From Rhodovulum sulfidophilum (lineage in GTDB: Bacteria; Pseudomonadota; Alphaproteobacteria; Rhodobacterales; Rhodobacteraceae): a stretch of 44,215 nucleotides of DNA. The notes under the pieces are model-generated. The model made no database searches. It saw nothing but the letters and a program-made list of their open reading frames with translations, and was not told where the DNA came from. The stretch's first letter is position 1. The number at the start of each line of letters is the position of its first letter. Positions 40,294 through 44,215 of this stretch are shown in pieces. The stretch spans positions 1 to 44,215 of the forward strand of contig QFPW01000026.1 of the NCBI GenBank assembly GCA_003241785.1. The letters run 5' to 3'. Position numbers and translations under genes: made by a program.

Positions 40294-40722
40294 TCAGTAC
40301 TTGAAACCGAACTGCCGCGAAGCCTCCGTCATCACCTGGAAGAGCACCGCCGTGGACCAGCCGAAGAGAAGGACGCCGTTCATCGCCGTCATCGGGCCGA
40401 GCACCTGCCAGGGCGGGAGCGGCACGACATGGCCATAGCCGAGCGTGGTGTAGTTGACGAAGGCGAAGGTGAAATCCTCGCTCACCTCCGGGGTCACGCC
40501 GAGTTCGGCGTAGGACAGGCTCCAGACCCAGATCTCGATCAGATGCGCGAACTTCAGGATCGTCGCGGCGATGATCAGCGCGGCGATCACGCGCAGCAGG
40601 GGATAGGCGCGGATCCTGAGCTCCGAATGGACCTTGACGGCGCGCACCATCACGGCCGTCAGCAGGCCGTGGATGACGATGTTGACCAGGCTGACGCCGA
40701 TCCCAACGACCATCGCGAACAT
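40294..40722 (-). CDS. Small two-pore-helix K+ channel
   Basis: 142 residues from the ATG at 40722 (AGGAGA eight bases upstream). An N-terminal hydrophobic helix and further segments precede a pore region with the selectivity filter TLGYG in NYTTLGYGHVVPLPPWQ, then a final membrane helix. No RCK domain is attached. It probably conducts K+ and may balance membrane charge; its gene converges on the amidohydrolase gene, 15 bases apart. Confidence 0.85.
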   Translation of the reverse strand: MFAMVVGIGVSLVNIVIHGLLTAVMVRAVKVHSELRIRAYPLLRVIAALIIAATILKFAHLIEIWVWSLSYAELGVTPEVSEDFTFAFVNYTTLGYGHVVPLPPWQVLGPMTAMNGVLLFGWSTAVLFQVMTEASRQFGFKY

Positions 40723-40940
40723 GCGCGTATCTCCTGTCCGTGCCCGGGCGGCGAAGCCCGGTGGTTCCATCGTCGCGCCCCGCGGGATCGGGCCGCGGGG
40801 TACTCTCCACAGTCGTGGATACGAGACCGCGGCCCCCGACATCAACCAGGACGACGCGCGCCCGACCGGGCGCGAGCGGTCCCTGATTGTAGACAAGCCG
40901 GAACGCCGCGTGCCATAACCACGCCGAGGCTGGTAACCGA

Positions 40941-41318
40941 ATGACATTGCGACAACAACTCGGAAGTAAAGACGCCGGCGCGCCGTTGCCCGATGCCCGG
41001 GGCCGCGCCGTCGCGACCTCGTTCCGCCACGCCCTTCGGTCGGCTCCGGAGCCCCGCGACTTGCTTCTTCCCGGCGCGCTTCTCGCCGCGGCGAGCGCGA
41101 CGCCCGCCTTCCCGGCGGCGCCCGCGATCGCCATGTTCGGGAGCTTCTTCCCGTCCTGGTTGATCTGCCTCTTCGCGGCGGTGATCGCGACGGTGCTCCT
41201 GCGCGCCGCTTTCATCGTGGTCGGGCTCGACGACATCCTGCGGGCGCGGGTTCCCGTCTACATGGCGATGGCGCTCGGGCTCACCTTCCTCTTCTCCATC
41301 CTGTTCTTTGGACGCTGA
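40941..41318 (+). CDS. ytcA: YtcA-like small membrane protein of an efflux operon
   Basis: 125 residues. The C-terminal 70 residues (PAIAMFGSFFPSWLICLFAA, then VYMAMALGLTFLFSILFF) resemble YtcA, a small two-helix protein encoded before mdtN in E. coli. YtcA is a lipoprotein there, but no lipobox cysteine is seen here. The N-terminal 40 residues are unrelated and could be cytoplasmic. The start is uncertain (no strong binding site). It is three bases before the HlyD-type gene, supporting the assignment. Confidence 0.75.
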   Translation: MTLRQQLGSKDAGAPLPDARGRAVATSFRHALRSAPEPRDLLLPGALLAAASATPAFPAAPAIAMFGSFFPSWLICLFAAVIATVLLRAAFIVVGLDDILRARVPVYMAMALGLTFLFSILFFGR

Positions 41319-41321
41319 TCG

Positions 41322-42371
41322 ATGAAATTCGCCGCGCCGCGCCGCCCGCTGGCGATCCTCGGAATCCTGATCAGCGTCGCGATCATTCTCGGCGCCGCGG
41401 CCCTCGCCTATCGCAGCCATCGGATCGGGGTGGCCAATCCGATGTCCGACAGCGTCACGCTCAGCGCCGAGGTGGTGCGGATCGCCCCCTCGGTCGCGGG
41501 CCGGGTCGCGGCGGTCCATGCGCGCGAGAACGACCTGGTCCGCCGGGGCGACGTCCTGCTCGAGCTCGACGACACGCCGTACCGGCTCGCGGTGGAGCAG
41601 ACCCGCGCCGATCTCGACATCGCGCGGGCGGCGGGCGCCGACCAGGCGCGCAACATCCGCGCCGAGGAGGCGAATGCCAAGATCGCGCAGGAACAGGTGA
41701 ACCGCGCGACCGCCAACCTCGCCCTCGCGACGCAGACGCTGGAGCGGCTGCTCCCGATGCAGCCCAAGGGCTATGTCTCGAACCAGCAGGTCGACGACGC
41801 GCGGACCGCGCAGCGCGACGCTGAGGTCAGCCTGAACGAATCGCTGCGCCAGCTCGACGCCGCCGAGGCGCTGATCGGCGACGAGGAGGCGACGGGCGCG
41901 ACGATCCGCGCCCGCGAGGCGGCGGTCGCGATCGCCGAGCACGAGCTCGCGGGCACGAAGATCATCGCGCCGAACGACGGACGGGTGGTCGGGCTGACCA
42001 CCTCGGTCGGCGATTATCTCCTGCCGGCGCAGGGGATCTTCACCCTCATCAACACCGATACCTGGTTCGCCTCCGCCGATTTCACCGAGACGACGCTGCC
42101 GGGGATCACCGTGGGCGACTGCGCCACCGTCTACGCGCTCGCCGATCGCAGGCGGGCGATCCCGGGCAAGGTCGAGGGGATCGGCTGGGGGGTTTCCTCG
42201 ATGGATTCGATCGACCTGCCGGCCTCGCTGCCGATCGTGCCGAAGTCGCTGCAGTGGGTGCGGGTCCAGCAGCGCTTCCCGGTGCGGATCCGGCTCGCCG
42301 ATCCGCCCGCCGATCTGATGCGCGTCGGAGCCTCCGCCGTCGCGATCGTCCACGATGACGGCGGCTGCTGA
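41322..42371 (+). CDS. mdtN: HlyD-family membrane fusion protein (MdtN-like)
   Basis: 349 residues. One N-terminal membrane helix (about 9-30) is followed by a periplasmic part with a biotinyl-lipoyl-like half (VVRIAPSVAGRVAAVHARENDLVRRGDVLLELDDTPY), a coiled-coil hairpin (about 85-200) and the second lipoyl half (ELAGTKIIAPNDGRVVGLTTSVGDYL). It connects an inner-membrane pump to an outer-membrane channel. Its stop overlaps the next ORF by 17 bases. With YtcA and the FUSC gene it matches the E. coli mdtNOP arrangement. An outer-membrane MdtP partner could lie beyond the window. Confidence 0.9.
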   Translation: MKFAAPRRPLAILGILISVAIILGAAALAYRSHRIGVANPMSDSVTLSAEVVRIAPSVAGRVAAVHARENDLVRRGDVLLELDDTPYRLAVEQTRADLDIARAAGADQARNIRAEEANAKIAQEQVNRATANLALATQTLERLLPMQPKGYVSNQQVDDARTAQRDAEVSLNESLRQLDAAEALIGDEEATGATIRAREAAVAIAEHELAGTKIIAPNDGRVVGLTTSVGDYLLPAQGIFTLINTDTWFASADFTETTLPGITVGDCATVYALADRRRAIPGKVEGIGWGVSSMDSIDLPASLPIVPKSLQWVRVQQRFPVRIRLADPPADLMRVGASAVAIVHDDGGC

Positions 42372-44215
42372 GTCGCCCTGGCCGGAGGTCGTCCGGCAGG
42401 CCTGGGACGACCTCCAGCCTTTTCCCCGCAGGCTTGGCCTCACCTGGCGCGTGGCGCTGCTCTGCGCCTTCGTCGCGGCGACGGCGATGGTGTTCAGGAT
42501 CCCGGAATCGGCGATCAGCTGCTATCTCATCATCTTCCTGATGAAGCAGGACGCGGTGATGAACTGCCTGATGGGCGTGGGCCTCATCCTGCTCGCGACC
42601 CTCGTGGTGGCGCTGATGATCCCGATCATCAACCTCTCGATCGACAGCCCGGCGGGGCGGCTCGCGATCATTTTCGCCGCCTCCTACGTCTTCCTCTTCC
42701 TGAGCTCGGCAACGCCGCTCGGCGAGCAGGCGGCGATCGTCGGGCTCATCATCGCCTTCATCATGACGCTGGTGACGATGGTCCCGGTGGGAGAGATCGG
42801 CAACCAGGGCCTGCTCGCCGCCTGGAAGATGGCCTGCATGCCGATGTTCCTGATGATCCTCTTCAACCTGATCCTCGGCGTGCCGGCGCAAACGCATGTG
42901 CGCGAGACGGTGGTCGCGCGGCTCAGGCGCGCCGCGGAACGGATCGAGGGAACGGGGCCGCGGAACGAATTCGACGACCTGCTCGGCGAAGGCAACGACA
43001 TGGCGCTCCAGCGCATGATGCTGGTGAAGATCCTCAACCTGGTGCCGAGGCCGCGGGCGCGCTGGCTGAACGGGGCGGTGGATTCGAGCTACCGCGTCCT
43101 CGTCGCGGTCGACGCGCTTCCCGCGACGCTCGCCCCGGCGGAGCGCGAGGCGCTGGCGGGGCGCCTGCGCGCCAGCGCCGACTCGATCGCGGCGGGAGAG
43201 ATCCCGGCGGCGCCGGAAGCGGGTGCGCCGGCGGAGGATCCGGCGCTCCGCGCGCTCGACGCCGCGCTCGCGGGCTTGTCCCGTCCGGATGGCGGCGGCG
43301 CGCCGAAGCCCCGGGCGGTCCCGCTGCTCGCGCCCGACGCCTTCTCCAACCCCGACCACCAGCGCTACGCGCTGAAGACCTCGATCGCCGCCGTGCTCTG
43401 CTATCTCATCTACACCGGCATCCAGTGGAACGGCATCCATACCGCGATGATCACCTGCTACGTCGCGGCCCTCGGCTCGACCGGCGAGACGGTGCGCAAG
43501 CTGACCCTCCGCATCGTCGGCTGCCTGATCGGCGCGGCGATGGGATGGTTCACGCTCACCTATGTCATGCCGGGCCTGACCTCGATCGGCGGGCTGATGA
43601 TCATGGTGTTCATCGGCGTCTTCATCGGCGCCTGGGTCTCCTCGGGCCCGGAGCGGATCTACTACGCCGGGGTCCAGATCGCGCTCGCCTTCCTCCTGAC
43701 GACGCTGAACGGCTTCGGCCCCAGCTTCGAGATCTCGCAGGCGACGGGCCGCATCTGGGGGATCCTGCTCGGGATCTTCGTCATCTACGTGATCTTCACC
43801 CAGTTCTGGCCGCGCAGCGTGATCAAGGAGGCGCTGGCCCGCTTCTCGGACGCGTTCGACGCGCTCGCCCGCCTCGGCACGCTGCCCGTCGCCGACGACC
43901 GCGCGCGGTCCGAGGCGGTGAGCGCGGCGCAGATCGCGCTGGCGCAGGCGGGCGAGCTGCTCGACACGGCGCCGTTCGAGCCGGCGCGGCTCCGCGCCCC
44001 CGCCGCCGAGGTGGAGCGGCTCGAGACGCTGCGCCGCGAGATGCGCGGGTTCGCCGGCCAGCTCTATCTCGCCGATACCGAGGATGACGAGATCGCGCGG
44101 CGCCTGCGCGCGATCGGGGACGCGCTGTCTTCGGCGGGATCGCGCGGGGCGCTTGACAGGTCGTCGTCATCGCGCCTAGCCGAAGAGACGGGCGGCGGGG
44201 AGGATCTCGAGCGCC
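42355..44215 (+). CDS. mdtO: FUSC-family inner-membrane efflux protein (MdtO-like), 3' end missing
   Basis: At least 620 residues from the ATG at 42355; the frame stays open to the window edge. The N-terminal membrane block (about 25-185) starts VALLCAFVAATAMVFRIPESAISCYLIIFLM. A soluble stretch follows (about 190-325), then a second membrane block starting RYALKTSIAAVLCYLIYTGIQWNGIHTAMITCY (about 340-480) and a helical cytoplasmic tail. This duplicated arrangement is typical of FUSC/MdtO/YccS-like proteins, which export aromatic carboxylates or sulfa-type compounds. It overlaps mdtN, so the two are translationally coupled. Confidence 0.9.
   Translation, partial: MTAAAESPWPEVVRQAWDDLQPFPRRLGLTWRVALLCAFVAATAMVFRIPESAISCYLIIFLMKQDAVMNCLMGVGLILLATLVVALMIPIINLSIDSPAGRLAIIFAASYVFLFLSSATPLGEQAAIVGLIIAFIMTLVTMVPVGEIGNQGLLAAWKMACMPMFLMILFNLILGVPAQTHVRETVVARLRRAAERIEGTGPRNEFDDLLGEGNDMALQRMMLVKILNLVPRPRARWLNGAVDSSYRVLVAVDALPATLAPAEREALAGRLRASADSIAAGEIPAAPEAGAPAEDPALRALDAALAGLSRPDGGGAPKPRAVPLLAPDAFSNPDHQRYALKTSIAAVLCYLIYTGIQWNGIHTAMITCYVAALGSTGETVRKLTLRIVGCLIGAAMGWFTLTYVMPGLTSIGGLMIMVFIGVFIGAWVSSGPERIYYAGVQIALAFLLTTLNGFGPSFEISQATGRIWGILLGIFVIYVIFTQFWPRSVIKEALARFSDAFDALARLGTLPVADDRARSEAVSAAQIALAQAGELLDTAPFEPARLRAPAAEVERLETLRREMRGFAGQLYLADTEDDEIARRLRAIGDALSSAGSRGALDRSSSSRLAEETGGGEDLER

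Overview
The window looks like part of a large extrachromosomal replicon (chromid or megaplasmid), or an integrated one, from a high-GC alphaproteobacterium, most likely Rhodobacterales. The evidence is the GC-rich codon use, a Rep_3-type initiator followed by type Ia parA-parB, and the mix of TRAP transporters, FUSC efflux and aromatic/acyl-CoA catabolism genes. No rRNA, tRNA, CRISPR array or insertion sequence was seen. All counts and coordinates were made by eye.

Region 1 (1-13.9 kb) is a catabolic island. A leftward operon runs from a thiolase at 7565 through a thioesterase, a second (SCP2-type) thiolase, an SDR dehydrogenase, a DUF1330 protein, an enoyl-CoA hydratase, an acyl-CoA dehydrogenase, a GST and a secreted alpha/beta-hydrolase-fold protein, into etfB, which is cut by the window edge. 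A second leftward operon holds a two-subunit 3-oxoacid CoA-transferase, a SnoaL-like protein, a metallo-beta-lactamase-fold hydrolase and an MFS aromatic-acid-type transporter. A divergent PcaU/PobR-like IclR regulator and a further alpha/beta-hydrolase-fold gene follow. Three promoters in this island carry the same three-half-site operator, so they probably form one IclR regulon resembling the lower beta-ketoadipate pathway fused to beta-oxidation. Both alpha/beta-hydrolase proteins have alanine where the nucleophile should be.

Region 2 (13.9-22.8 kb) holds a CoA-acylating aldehyde dehydrogenase with a divergent LysR regulator. It is followed by a leftward operon for uptake and meta-cleavage of an aromatic acid (FAH-family enzyme, extradiol VOC dioxygenase, SnoaL-like protein, TRAP binding protein, fused DctQM permease), with a divergent GntR/FCD regulator.

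Region 3 (22.8-27 kb) is the replication and partition module. It has five CCTGWCC iterons (four steps: 22, 22, 22 and 26 bp), an unusual cluster of GANTC (CcrM-type) methylation sites, the Rep_3 initiator, a 24-bp-arm perfect inverted repeat with a parS-like core that recurs between parA and parB, and a five-tract G-quadruplex motif.

Region 4 (27-35 kb) has acnB, placed directly beside parB, then an Hsp70-like ATPase, a GlxA-type regulator divergent from an isochorismatase-like hydrolase, and an MscS-type channel.

Region 5 (35-44.2 kb) has a glutamate decarboxylase operon without a GadC antiporter. Instead it carries an Ntn linear-amide hydrolase, a membrane protein and a Tat-type amidohydrolase, with a small K+ channel gene facing it. 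A ytcA-mdtN-mdtO-like efflux operon runs off the right edge.
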